A stretch of DNA of 64,000 bases from Sisyra terminalis (Eukaryota > Arthropoda > Insecta > Neuroptera > Sisyridae). This document shows, piece by piece, positions 24,901-35,222 of this stretch. The translations under genes and the position numbers were made by a program. The notes below the pieces were generated by a model that saw nothing but the letters and a program-made list of their open reading frames with translations, was not told the DNA's origin and searched no databases. Position 1 is the stretch's first letter; the number at the start of each line of letters is the position of its first letter. The stretch covers positions 24,508,282 to 24,572,281 of the forward strand of contig OY292277.1 in assembly GCA_958496175.1 (NCBI GenBank), read 5' to 3'.

Positions 24901-25743
24901 CCCGTGTACGTAACTACTCCTCGTGAATTTTCATCTTCTACTAATTCTCCAAGTACAATAACGAGGGTATCTCGCACATCTCTTGTAACAAAACTTTGGG
25001 ATCCAACAGCAAACTATAGAATTTCCATGTCTCCTCTTAATTCCTTACCTCCAATTAGAAGAACTACATTTTCTTCAACTCCATCTACTGTAACTAGTAC
25101 GACAACTACAACAACAATTATGCCGACAACAATGACAACAACAACACCAAGAGTAACAACAACAACGGCTACAAAACCTACAACTACAATACGTACAACT
25201 TCGACAATGGCAACCGAAAAAACAACAATTAAAATAGAAGAAAAAGGTTGTATATAAAAACCACAACTATTTTATGTTCATTGATTTTTTTTTTTAGATT
25301 GTCCATCGTGCTATTCAAACTTACCAGATGATCTTACGGATTTGTACTGTGATCAGAAATATGCATATAAAGTTGGAATAAAAGCGCACAATAACGTAAA
25401 AATATTATATTCATTTGCACCATTTGAAAAGCCTAAAAAGCTTCGTAATACGGTAAAGTTGTTTGTCGAGGAATATTGTAACTGCCCTACACTAAGAAAG
25501 AAAGGTAACTATGGATTATCAAAAAAAAAAAAAATCTTACAAGTTTTAATTGCAGGATCATCAACGGGTCATGTGATGATTTTAGACACCGAATATCGAA
25601 ACAACAAAGGACTGGAATCATTGGAAAGTTCTGATAATTCCACGATTATTACATTAGGACGAACCGCTCATATATTCCCTATTGATATGGTACATGGGGC
25701 TCCTTCGATTGTTGTACGAGCTCAAAAATATTGCCAACCATAG
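6915..25743 (+). CDS. Thioester-containing protein (TEP/CD109/alpha-2-macroglobulin family) with NTR-like tail
   Basis: Secreted TEPs bind microbes or proteases covalently through an internal Cys-Gln thioester. Exons: 6915-6997, 7076-7236, 10562-10806, 10880-10996, 11069-11232, 11290-11404, 11927-12160, 12227-12421, 12479-12730, 12786-13109, 13169-13403, 14665-14840, 14898-14961, 15048-15457, 15513-15721, 15781-15863, 15919-16040, 16095-16245, 16309-16833, 22336-22490, 22850-23065, 23123-23360, 23428-23600, 24399-24558, 24610-24825, 24884-25246, 25298-25504, 25556-25743. They total 5781 nt (1926 aa), with all phases matching. A hydrophobic signal peptide at residues 1-21 supports the start. 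Macroglobulin domains follow, then an acidic stretch with RRRKR (about 743-747), the family block SDLVLETRPC, the FFPETWLWEL block, thioester MGCGEQN (about 1073-1079), catalytic His in HKEMKGG (about 1189), the receptor-binding domain, a Thr-rich linker (within 1675-1795) and a six-cysteine tail (1796-1926) resembling netrin/C345C. Intron 19 hosts another gene. Confidence 0.92.
7917..8153. mobile_element. Possible short MITE in TEP intron 2
   Basis: About 30-bp imperfect inverted repeats (cctaaagtattaacctgcta on the left; tagcaggttaacactttagg on the right) enclose about 240 bp without coding potential. The ends and target-site duplication are not clear. Confidence 0.4.
8478..8675. mobile_element. 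Non-autonomous hAT element (198 bp)
   Basis: The element begins CAGTGTTTCGCAAC and ends GTAGCACTG, the CAGTG/CACTG ends typical of hAT transposons. It is flanked by ctgtagag and ctgtagaa, an 8-bp target duplication with one mismatch, as expected for hAT. It lies in TEP intron 2 and has no open frame. Confidence 0.75.
9888..10199. mobile_element. Foldback (long inverted repeat) element in TEP intron 2
   Basis: Two arms of about 140 bp are near-perfect reverse complements around an AT-rich centre near 10040. Each arm has the block acgtttcgttacgtatcg followed by a tcatcagg-like word. On the minus strand the left arm reads CTGATGA, one extra base, a six-pair stem and GAAAC. No coding capacity. 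Confidence 0.75.
14240..14426. mobile_element. Fragment of an AAGTAACTT/AAGTATC-rich element
   Basis: Dense gatactttttaagttac words form an 18-bp-arm palindrome at about 14269-14308, and the fragment ends in a caactcta motif like that of the copies near 30.4-31.1 kb and 55 kb. It looks like the subterminal part of a hAT-type element. It lies in TEP intron 11. Confidence 0.4.
14441..14573 (-). mobile_element. hAT-like element end, family shared with 57.4 kb
   Basis: Read on the minus strand it begins CAGTGTTTCCCAACATGG and continues with gttccgtgaaac and a ttttaaaatattcg block. The same order of blocks, diverged, is found on the plus strand at 57379-57495. Only one end is seen in each copy. 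Confidence 0.55.
16890..16985 (-). mobile_element. tRNA-derived SINE, 5' fragment, reverse orientation
   Basis: On the minus strand, ggccaagtgattacggtggc followed by an aaactagcagatactggg block matches the head of the three SINE copies at 41.3, 41.8 and 44.9 kb. The body is truncated. It lies at the start of TEP intron 19. Confidence 0.55.
17872..19188. other. TEP intron 19, stretch before the nested gene
   Basis: I see no exon here. A hAT-end-like word (cagggatgccgaacc) lies at about 17874, but no partner end was found. The part just upstream of 19189 must include the promoter and 5' UTR of the nested gene, though no clear core promoter element is visible. Confidence 0.4.
19189..20052 (+). 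CDS. Nested gene in TEP intron 19, unknown function (261 aa)
   Basis: This gene lies wholly within the 5.5-kb intron 19 of the TEP gene, on the same strand. I propose two exons: 19189-19191, just the start codon followed by GTAAGT, and 19270-20052, after a TTTTTAAACTAG acceptor, giving Met-Met-Ser-Pro at the N-terminus. Starting directly at the ATG of 19270 would give 260 aa. I do not recognise the protein. The N-terminal 40 residues look helical (LLDDVQFVVSQFLEDLHETL). A CHNC...C cluster lies near residue 70, a strongly basic region (KKHPKKRFMDRVKG) near 140-160, and a proline-rich SH3-ligand-like KIPPPKPPRL near 205. There is no signal peptide or membrane segment, so an intracellular adaptor is possible but inferred. 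Its 780-bp open frame in DNA this AT-rich is very unlikely by chance. Confidence 0.75.
20338..20886. mobile_element. Foldback element made of inverted Tc1/mariner transposase ends
   Basis: The arms at 20338-20583 and about 20620-20886 are inverted repeats beginning ACGGGTGAAAC, with TA at both outer edges as in Tc1/mariner insertions. The left arm on the minus strand and the right arm on the plus strand each encode the C-terminal end of a transposase: IQPEVLQDAMKNALKKADSC on the left, and QTIQHLKDNIHHEI then PEMLQGVMKNVLKK on the right. The left copy reads on to a GHHLTNIIF end. Neither arm contains a catalytic domain. It lies in TEP intron 19, downstream of the nested gene. Confidence 0.8.
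21296..21634. mobile_element. Non-autonomous hAT element (339 bp)
   Basis: The left end CAGACCCTTCTTTCCC and the right end (read inverted) CAGGGTCGTCTTTAACC, with further inverted similarity around tgcccaggg, define the element. The flanks gactttcc and gaccttcc form an 8-bp duplication with one mismatch. No coding capacity. It lies in TEP intron 19. Confidence 0.75.
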
Positions 25744-26768
25744 TGGTTAAGAAATTTTAAGATTATATATTTTAAGATTTAAGTATTTTTATAATGCTTT
25801 TGTATACATTTTACAATTAAGTTAATATTTAAAATGAAAACATAAATGCCTGCAATCCATTATCGGGAAGCGTTTTCCTTTCTGAGGAAAATTAACGAGT
25901 AATTTCTATATTTAAATTCAGGTCTGCTTGGCTTCTATTTTTTAAAAATGGTTTTGAAATTAATATACTTATTTGGTATGTTAAATGTATTTAAGATCGT
26001 TAAGCTTTTTCACTTTTACTCTATTATAAAATTCTCCTAAAGTGGGTTGGTCTTAAGTCTGAATAAAATGCGATGAATTGAACGTTATCATTCCAATATC
26101 ACGTTTTGGTAATCTTGGTTAGTTTCACCGATAATGAACTGGAGGCAAATAGTATAATGATGTAACTGAACCTGAATAAAATTTCTATAAATCTAAAACG
26201 TAGTGTTCCAAAGTCACCCTTAGCATATATTAAATTGGTTGGTTAAATAATGTCCATCTGAAAAATCAAATCGGATTGTTCGTCTTTTCCTTTAAAAAAA
26301 TATAGTAAACTGGATTTCTGGGTACGTGGTACGAGAAGCTGGTATTGACCAAGTCTTTATTAGAAAGAGTCAACTGGAAATTATCTCCGGTAAGAAAATA
26401 AGCTTAAAAAATTTGAATACACTTCACAATAATTTGATTATCAAATTCTCTGCGTAAAAAACAGAAAATAAAAAAATAATTATCAAAGTCTTAATCTGCC
26501 TAGAAAAACTTAATTTTAAGACTTTAAGCAGTTAAACCCAAAGCTGTTTAGGAAAACTTTGCAGAAACAAAAGTTAACTTAATCGTTTTCCCTTCATTCT
26601 ATTTCTATTCCGCTAGAATGGACAAACAATTAAAAAAGCTACCACAAGAACTGGTAGAAAGAGATCTTAATGCATACTAGGAGGGAGTGCCAACGGAAAC
26701 ACGTCCACATGTTAAAGACTCGTCATATGGTTCGCTTATCGTATTCAATTATTGTAGTGATTGCTAAT

Positions 26769-26790
26769 ATATATATATATATATATATAA
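26769..26790. repeat. (AT)n microsatellite
   Basis: About eleven AT dinucleotides in a row. Confidence 0.9.
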
Positions 26791-27309
26791 ATTTTTTCTT
26801 CTGCTGATTGCCTATTTGAGTAGTCTTTAAAATATGCGTTTTATGGAATAGCAATACCTATAATAGTCAAGTATTTAACTTTAGGAAACTGAACTTTCAG
26901 ATCACTCCAGATTAACAATAGATTTTCGTTGAGTCTTTTTCCAACTGGACTACGTAGATATATAGCTAGTTCATCTCTATCTCTTGGCTTCGTTAGTTAC
27001 TTATAAGTTCTACTTTATGTTAATGACGTTAATTAAAAATCAATATATTATTTTAAAATATGTATTGTCATTAAGTTTTGTCATTATAAGCCAGAGATAG
27101 TTTTTTCATTAAATCAATATAAATTTTAATCAATTAGAAAAATATTTCTCAAAATATCGAACCAATTCGATGTATCGTAGGGAAACATTGAATAGGTTCG
27201 TTACATCGATTTTTAGTGAATACCCCTCTTTTACTGAGTGCCAATTTCCTTCTATCCTTAGACGGTAATTTAACGTTATATAAGGCTAATTGGATATAAG
27301 GAAAATTGG

Positions 27310-27565
27310 TTTTATAGTATTATGGGGACTCTTTAGCGCCTCAATTATCAAGATTCGCCAAAGATATCAGGCCAAAACATCTTAACGCAAATATACCATG
27401 GTTTGTCGCAAATCGCGACATACATAGAATCTCGGGATGATTACGGTTAAGGTGGAGGTATAGCCAAAAAGTATCACCAAAAATAATGAAATTGGTTAAA
27501 TGACCAAACCATTTGGCTGGTACTGAGGAAATAACATTGAGGAAATAAAAAGATTGAAACAAACT
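27310..27565 (+). pseudogene. Decayed Jockey-clade LINE fragment (reverse transcriptase C-terminal side)
   Basis: On the plus strand the interrupted frame reads RFAKDIRPKHLNANIPWFVA followed by NRDIHRIS, then, after stops, a PNHLAGTEE remnant. The APWFV-N-x-x-IHRD/S pattern is typical of the region after the polymerase domain in Jockey-type non-LTR retrotransposons. There are several stops and no intact frame. The antisense 73-codon open frame over the same DNA is a shadow. Confidence 0.6.
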
Positions 27566-29173
27566 TCCTTGTTGGAACTATCATTTAGATAAAGATCATC
27601 TACAGAACCTAATGATGCTTCCTCCAACGAATTTCTTCAGCAGCTTCTCTTGTTGACCAAGGACAGATTTCGAATTAATTTGCCAAAAAAAAAGATAGTT
27701 TCGACGATTTTAATAAACAAAATAACACGTTCTTGAAAATATTTATTTTTGAGGTTTTCAAAGATTGAATAGTCGAGACCTGGTAGTTATTCCCAGTTAT
27801 AGAATTTTCTTACTTTCCTGTTCTTGTTCACCCAAGGCTTACTGACTTATAGGTATAAAGCTTTCGTATACTTGATGATCGCTTTTATTATTTGAATCTC
27901 AGGTATAAACAATTATTTTAATGAAATTTTATTATTTTGAAATATATAAAAATGTATTTGTCTCTTTGTTCTTATTTTTAAATTGTAAGCTCATCGTTCG
28001 TATTTTACAAATGTTTAACAGTTTCCATTTCGAACAGGTTGAACATCTGAAACAAAAAAAAGAATTGTTGTTATTTAAAGTTGTATCGGTTATTTAAGAT
28101 TGTTTCGGTTAAATTTTTGTTTGTACATTAACCAAAATGGAATTGAAATTTTAACAACTACTCAAAGGGTTAAATCTGCAGTTTGTACGAGTACCTATAT
28201 AAGACCATAAGTATAAGCTTTGACAAGTATTTTTTAGCGACTACCTCATAAAGTGGTACATTTTATATTCTTTTATGTACAATTCTATACTCTATTTAAA
28301 TAAAATATTAAAATATAGTTTACTAGTTAAATAAATACGCATTTTTATGCCTTCAAAAGGCATTTTCTATTAGTAGGTTTTATATGAATTTATTATTTTA
28401 ACTTAGGTAGATATATTTTTTAACTAATATTTATAAAAAAATTAATTCCAACTAAAACTGGTTCTTCATCGCATTAAAGTTTATTTTTTTCATATCATCA
28501 AAGTGCAAGGTATCGCCATAAAAATTGAAACTTTATAATTATTATAATATCAACAATTAATTTTGTTATTTAACCATTTTAAATTTCATCCATTTATGTA
28601 TTTTTAGCTCTAGGACATATTATGGAAATACAAGAAAAAAAATCAACGGAAACTATATAGCGATTACCAATCGAAGGTGTTGAAGAACAAAAGTTAATTA
28701 ATAAATATTTACCAAACCAAGGTTTCGTCTTTCATTAGTGTTAAACTTGATTTATATATTTATTTATTTAAAAAATAAAGTAAAAAATAAATTAGTTAAG
28801 AAGTACGAAATGTGTCATTTAAGAAATGTAAAAATGGTATTATAATAATAGTGTGATTAATCATATCAAGTGGTTTGCTTGCGATTTCTTGAGGGACTTC
28901 CCGAACATTATATTTAAATAAATTATAATTACGATGTATGACTTTCTTATTTATTAAATAAAATTAAAAATAATATATTTTTCCTTGCGATTGAAGTTAG
29001 TTCCTAAGTTTGATAATGAGAGTAGGGAAAATCATCGTAAAACCAGTTATGTCGTATGAATAATTTTGTTCTCGTTTGGCGGTCTTGTTTTTTTTCTTTT
29101 CCTCCTTGTGGAATTTTGAATCGTTAAAATACTTGGTGGGGTAATATTTACTTTGTTACAAGCAAAATTTAAA

Positions 29174-29240
29174 TATATATATTCAAGTTTATATATAAAA
29201 TAGACGCTTTACGCAAACGACAATTACTCTTTTGCTACGA
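29174..29240 (+). promoter_or_regulatory. Possible core promoter of the first Kazal gene
   Basis: A TATATAAAATAG word about 100 bp before the start codon could act as a TATA box. Local AT richness makes chance occurrence easy. Confidence 0.3.
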
Positions 29241-29288
29241 ATAGTTAATGCAGTGTTGAACGATTGAAATTTCACAAAAATAGCAACA

Positions 29289-29885
29289 ATGATTGGTGTT
29301 AAGGGTAACTATTAAATAAAATGTTATCAAATTATTATCTACATAAGTAAGTTTTAGTTATTTTGTGCAGTGCTTTGTTGGTGCATTTGGTTTCATCACA
29401 ATCTAACCGCTTTGGAGGGCGTCAAAATTCATTTGGACAAAATTTAGGAGACATTTCGGAAGATGGTTCAGTTTTAGTACCAGCAGATTTTGACAATTCA
29501 CAACCATCACAAGATGATTTTGATCTTTCCCCGTTCGGACAAAACTTTCGTCCCACAAATCGCCCCACACGCCCAAATAATCCAAACAACCCTAATATTC
29601 CGACGTCGACACCTCAACCAGGTGTTTCGACTAGTACAATAGCGGTTCCTGGTGCTGAAACTCCGCGCACTCCTTGTGAAATGAGATGCCAATTAACGCC
29701 CGAATATAATCCTGTTTGTGGATCAAATCAAATGACTTACACAAATCCAGGAATGCTGCGATGTGCTCAAAATTGTGGCATACGTAATATTTTTATTTTT
29801 CTCAATTATTAATTGTTTAATATAAAAATTTTATTTTTTAGAAATTCAAATGGTACATTATGGACAATGCAGAGCTAGCGGTTAA
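29289..29885 (+). CDS. Secreted single-Kazal-domain protease inhibitor (161 aa)
   Basis: Kazal proteins inhibit serine proteases outside the cell. Three exons: 29289-29304, 29358-29783 and 29842-29885 (stop). Using the TTTTAG acceptor at 29357 joins the start MIGVK in phase to a hydrophobic run ending in LVHLVSSQ, a good signal peptide. The mature protein has an Asn/Gln/Asp-rich stretch, a Pro/Thr-rich linker, then one Kazal domain: C-x3-C, TPEYNPVCG, TYTNPGMLRCAQNC, and a last exon finishing HYGQCRASG. All six cysteines are present. Nine residues separate Cys2 and Cys3, against seven in classical Kazal domains, so the reactive-site residue cannot be assigned safely. A similar gene converges on it from the other strand. 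An AATAAA-type signal follows near 30090. Confidence 0.85.
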
Positions 29886-30385
29886 AATATTTTGCGTACA
29901 CAATAAGTATGCATTTATTCTAAGGAAATAGAAAAAAATTGCTACAAAATTCGAAGGAATTTTGTCCAACTCGGTTCTAATCGTACTTTACCGTATCTTT
30001 AGAAGCAAAAAGCTTCCTTCGTATACCTAAACTGAATTCAATGATTGACTGTTCTTAGTTGTTTCCTATAAATTTTAGTAACTACAAATTAAAATAAAAC
30101 ATAATGTTAACTATAAAAAAATCAGTTCTTTGCTTTTGATTTTCAGATTTTAACCATTAGTTATTGTAATAAGTGCTATGCACGACAGATTCTAATAAAA
30201 TCAAAGAATTAATAGAAATGTGTGATTCAGAATCAGGAATGATGCAATTAAGTGCTGGATTTAAGAAAAAGAGTTCAACTAGTTTGAGTTCTTCGACCTA
30301 CTACAAAAATTTATAAGAATTTCGCGAAAAACCTTATCAAAGTTTGATTAGTTATTTAAGTAAAGTTTTGCGTATGCGTACTTCT

Positions 30386-31085
30386 CAGAGTTGTCAAAAA
30401 TACTTTGGGAAAGTATCTGAAGTTTCTAAATCTAGTTACTCTTAAAAAAAAGAAACTCGAATGCATATAAGTAACTTTTTTTAAGTTACTTTTTGAGATA
30501 CAAAAAATATACTTTTTAGCTATTTTGTTAACTATGTATGAACTAAGTCTTCTAACATACTTATTAGGTAAAGTTGTTAATTAGTCAGATAATGTATTTC
30601 TTATCATTGCTAATTAAGGAAAAAGGAAAGTATGGTGGTCTAATCCCCTGTAAACATAAAACATTTTGAGATACTCAAAATATACTTTTAGCTATTTTGC
30701 AAACTATGTAGGTACTAAGTTTTGTAACATATTAGGTAAAGTTGTTGACTAATCTGATACTTCTTATTTTTATTAATAAAAAAAAGGGAAGTAAGTTGCT
30801 CTAATCCCTTGTCAACATAACACATTTTAAAAACAATAAAAGATTCAAGAAAAGAATTTAATTCAAGAATTTAATATCTGCAACAAAACAAAATAAAACT
30901 CGGTATCTTGGTATTGAAGTTACTTTTTAGTATTTAAGATACTTTTCAAAGTAACAACTTTTAAAAAGTATCTACGATACTAGATACTTTTTGGCGAAAA
31001 ATTAAAGGAACTAAGATACAGTAACTTTGATACTATAAAGTAACTAATACCAACTAAGACTATATACTTTTTTCTTACAGCTCTG
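30386..31085. mobile_element. hAT-like element with AAGTAACTT subterminal repeats and an internal tandem duplication
   Basis: The left end is cagagttgtcaaaaatactt and the right end ttacagctctg. Clusters of aagtaactt and aagtatctt words lie at both ends. Inside, two direct copies of about 165 bp (about 30505-30675 and 30676-30832) share blocks such as ttaggtaaagttgtt and ctaatccc. The same blocks occur inverted at about 55150-55280. No coding capacity. It fills most of the spacer between the two Kazal genes. Confidence 0.55.
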
Positions 31086-31475
31086 ATTCTTTTTCATATA
31101 GTTCATATAATAATCTATAGGTCTTCGAAATAATAAAAATGGTTTCGATTATCGAATTAATTGATTGACAATTAACGGATTATTCTAATTTCAGTGAATC
31201 ACAGATTTCTGTTAACAATGATTGAGAAACGAGAATTATGGTATTAAATGTATTGAAGTTCAGCCGCATATACATGAGGGTCACACATGCAATTCCCGTC
31301 CTCTTCGATTTTTAGCCGAAGTATTTAATTGTAGATAATTTCTTGGTTTTGAAATGTTCAAAAAAAAAGGATTGTAAAAGTATGAGACTTCTAATTTGAT
31401 TCCAAGTAACTATTGTGTGAAACACATATTGACACTATGAAATTATTAATTAAGTTTAATTTTGGAGAAAAAACA

Positions 31476-32050
31476 CTAAAATTCCCCTAACCACTTCGAC
31501 CAAAATTCTATTTCCGGACCTGATTAGTATTTTTGTTAACAAATGTGTGGTAGATTATTTTCATACATTAATCTGATCTGATATTAAATTTACATGAATA
31601 TTTTTATAAAGGACTAAAAAAAAAGAACTTACCAACTCCACAACTAACAGCGCAGCGTAATCGTCCTCTATTTGTATAGCTGACACCGTCGGTACCACAA
31701 ACTGGATTATATTCCGGAGTAGCCAAACAAGCTTGTAAACATCGTTGAAGTCTTGCAGCAGCTTGGGGCGATTGCTGAGTAGAACCAGTAGGTATATTAG
31801 CCGGAGTTGTAGTGGTAGTAGTAGTAGTTGTCGTCGTACTTGTCGTAGAAGCTGGTTTTCTTCCAAGAAGCCCTGCTAAACTCCAACGATCTCCGACAAC
31901 AGTATCATCTTCGTCGGCTTGTCGACGTACTACTCCACATTCATACTGAGCCAATAATACCACTAAAAAAATACCAGATTACTTCCTAAAAGATATTTTT
32001 TCCTCATAAATCAGATTACCTAAAACACTGAACAGAAGGAGCTTCTTCAT
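31476..32050 (-). CDS. Secreted single-Kazal protein with Thr-rich linker (130 aa)
   Basis: On the minus strand the exons are 32050-32020, 31962-31633 and, less surely, 31507-31476. Start MKKLLLFSVL joins VVLLAQ to form a signal peptide. Next come an acidic segment, a run of about eleven Thr residues, and a Kazal core (CLQACLATPEYNPVCGTDG, SYTNRGRLRCAVSCG) closely matching the convergent neighbour. The proposed last exon is in phase and gives the same spacing as the neighbour, but ends WLGEF then stop: Phe stands where the sixth cysteine is expected. No alternative downstream acceptor I tried gives a better ending. Either the last exon is missed, or the domain lacks one disulfide. The role, protease inhibition, is inferred from the family. 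Confidence 0.75.
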
Positions 32051-32084
32051 TATGACAACTTGTTACTGTTGTGCCTTATATCGC

Positions 32085-32117
32085 AAACACTTTGCTCTTA
32101 ATGTTTTAAACTTTATA
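32085..32117 (-). promoter_or_regulatory. Possible TATA box of the second Kazal gene
   Basis: On the minus strand TATAAAG at 32117-32111 lies about 65 bp before the start codon, compatible with a start of transcription near 32085. Confidence 0.35.
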
Positions 32118-33464
32118 TGATCACTTTCTGCAATAAAAATCCCCTCCAATTAAACCTCCCCGAACTTTGTTCATTGAAACTTTTTTAGAATTAAAATCCA
32201 CCTTTTTCAAAATGAGCAGGAAAAAAGAACGAAACCTGATATGTTGATTGTTGTGAATCTTAAAATACCTTCACGTAAAGTTCAAGAAAATATGGGAGAT
32301 TTCAAAATAAATATATTTTAAATCTTAAGATAAAATATATTGTGTTTTAGTTGAGACATTTGATTTATGTAGAAGTAGTTCTTACTTCTTCTCTGTATAC
32401 AAATCGGCCAAGCAAATCAACCAGTGCGTTGTATTTGTTTTTTAATTAATACATTTATAAATATTCATATTATTTACATCGTCCTTGGCTGAAGCATAAC
32501 AAGTTAAATGTTCGAAAAACCGCATTAATGAAATCGTTTGAAATATCATTCTTAAAAGTAACAGTGCTGGAAGTTTATTCGCATTGGGATTTCCAAAGTC
32601 TGGCATTTTTCCTTAAATTGGTAGATTTGACTTAAGGAAATGACGATATTTATAAATACACACATAACAGTGTAGCACTGATATTAGTTTGCAAGATATT
32701 TAATGTTTTTAAAAGCCACAATATATATCATTTAATTGCACGAACTTAAATCGTTATCAGCGGTTGGAAATTTGTTATTCTTAAAATAATTTGAATTCAA
32801 AACAGACTTCGTAAATTTCCCAACTCAAATTTTATGTGTATTTATCAATTTTTGAGGAGGTTGAGGTCTAAAAGATTAATTATTTTTTTAATTTGGCTAT
32901 CAACATTTGGAAAAAAAAACATAATCTTTAATATTTTACTGTAGAGGAAAGAGGAACTTTTTGGTACAATTTTTTGTTTCAATATGATATAAGCTATTTT
33001 AATTCAACCAAAATTGGAATTAGTAGTCGAATTATTCATTTTTAAATGGAAAAAAATATTATAAAGCGTTATATTATTATTGTTATTATTTATTCTTTTA
33101 CTTCTGGTGGTATTTCTGTAGTGGTGCTTTACACCTGTTCATAGAACCAAAAGAATTACCAAATTTATGCAAATAAGTCTACTTAATCAAATTTATCAAA
33201 TTAATACAAAATAAATAGATATGTTATAACAATAGTATTTAAAAAATATTTTAGTAAAAACTACATCCAACAGTTGGAACATTATCAATTGATTAGCAAG
33301 GAAAATATCAAAAAAATACATTTTGACATCACTCAAACTTTTACTTCTTTTACTACTTAGTAAATGTGCTAACGATTGAAATAAATAGAAATTCGATGAA
33401 ATAACTTTGAATGATTATAGTGAATACGGCAATATCATCTCCTTATTTAATTAGTTTTTTCCAG

Positions 33465-33540
33465 GGCTTTTCTTCTGCAAAGTGGTCTTGCATTATCGTG
33501 TTGCAGCATAGAATTTTGTCTGTTAACCTATTTTGAACAC
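33465..33540 (-). pseudogene. Tc1/mariner transposase remnant
   Basis: On the minus strand the frame reads VNRQNSMLQHDNARPLCRRK. LQHDNARP is the motif around the second catalytic Asp of Tc1/mariner transposases. Upstream there are stops, and the remainder has decayed beyond recognition. Confidence 0.6.
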
Positions 33541-35103
33541 TTTTAGGTATTCGGCCGATCGATTAAGATTGATTAGGATTAATTAACATCTGTTCGACTT
33601 TCTGGCATACATTTGGCACCATTTCTTCCCTTAACTTTTTATTGGTTAATTTTTTGTAATACTTCGTTGGTACCAGTTGGAGAATTGTAAATTATCGAAT
33701 TTGAACTTAAAAAAACTCATTTAGCATTAATGAACATCTAATGCACTTAGATAAATATTGAAAATGTTTTTAGTAATAACTTTGCGTTGCTATCTTCTGA
33801 AACTCGATGAGCATACAATACCAAATTTATAATCTTTCGGGTTTGTTGGTCCTATATTTTTAATATAGATTTCGGAATAAAAAATATTTTGTAATTTTTA
33901 TTAAGTTTATAAATTACTCTAATCTTAAAATGTCTTTAGTACCACTTTGAAATAACTTGTAAGCAGATAAATGGCAATTGAATGAGATATAGTCAAAAAT
34001 ATAATACCTGAAAAGATTAGAAGAACATCTCAACTATTTGGCTGTCAATTTTCTAGATAATTCGGGCCACTATCAAATGCTGAATCGCGTCTCATTTCTG
34101 GAGCTACCATTCAGAGATCCTGTAACACCTTAAGGTACTTCTCTTAAAAGAAGCGGTCATCCTCCATTTGTTCTCTCATCCCATTCGCTTAATGTCTGGG
34201 AACAGATTACGAACCGATGGCGCGGCAAACAGTATAAATAAAAAATATACTTCCACACAAAAAATAGTTAACACCTTGGAAGAGCAAAGTGCCAAATAAA
34301 GAATTATTGAATAGTTATTTTTGGTTATTATATCATGCAAATAAGTAGTTTCTGGTCGGTCAAGCTTCAATCGGTAATTTTTTTTTCGGTTATTTATAAT
34401 AATAAACTAATATTTACCGTACGAATATCAACAATACATACAACAATACAATTTGTATTAATACGCAATATTATATGCCATAAATTTATTAGTTTTGATA
34501 TTTTATTATATCTATTCGCTTTGACACATTTAACGAAATATCGAACGTCATTCAAATAAGTTTTGGCTTTGTGGAACTATTACGCAAATAAAATAAATTT
34601 CTGTATACTTTAAGAACTTCATTAGTATGAATTAATTAATGTTTTCATTATTAATTATTGAAATCAATATTAAGATAGTAACGAACAGTAGGTAATAAAA
34701 ATACAAATCTAAAACCTCATAATATAAATAGCAAAATACCTTTTTGAATATAAAACTCGAGAATTGATAATAAGTATATCGTTTGTTTTAAAAATGTGTG
34801 ACTTCAAAAGAAAGAATAATAGGAATTTTAAAATTTGTAAAATTTTAGTTCAAACTAATTGTTGCTAATTATTGTACTAGTCTAGATTCACACCAGCGAT
34901 AATAGTGAAAACTTGTATCAACAGATGGTGCTACATTTTTTTTAAAAGCGACTTTTGTTTTTCTGGAAATTCGCTTTTTTCTATAGAAAACAGTATTATA
35001 GATAAACTTAAGCAGCAAAATGCTATCAGAATACAAAATTTCATTCAAATCTTTAGAGCCGTTTCCAGAAACCCAATTATAAGTAAACATACAGACAAGA
35101 ATA

Positions 35104-35222
35104 GCCCCTGTTAAAAAATGGATTTAAAGGCATATTAAATATTAAAAAAAAACCATTAGAATTCGTTTAAAGTAATTAAAGGCTATTTAAAGAAATGATT
35201 TCAAAATTAGTAGGAACACTGT
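35104..35222. mobile_element. Small CCCTGTT-ended repeat, copy 1
   Basis: It shares ccctgttaaaaaa, ggcatattaaat, a ccattagaa block, cgtttaaagtaattaaa and aatgatttcaaaat in the same order with 49503-49644. The right end is more decayed than in the other copy. Confidence 0.55.

Larger units (their letters stand above)
25744..29288. other. Intergenic spacer, TEP to first Kazal gene
   Basis: There is no supported gene apart from a decayed LINE fragment at about 27310-27565. An (AT)n microsatellite lies at 26769-26790. A TATA-rich stretch close to the Kazal start is listed separately. Confidence 0.6.

Noticed and set aside
25075..25266. Cysteine-rich minus-strand protein
   Set aside because: It is the antisense shadow of the ACA/ACT-rich threonine repeat of the TEP gene.
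33588..34200. Larger intact mariner gene around the LQHDNARP remnant
   Set aside because: Multiple stops and no other recognisable transposase blocks; only the short remnant is supported.
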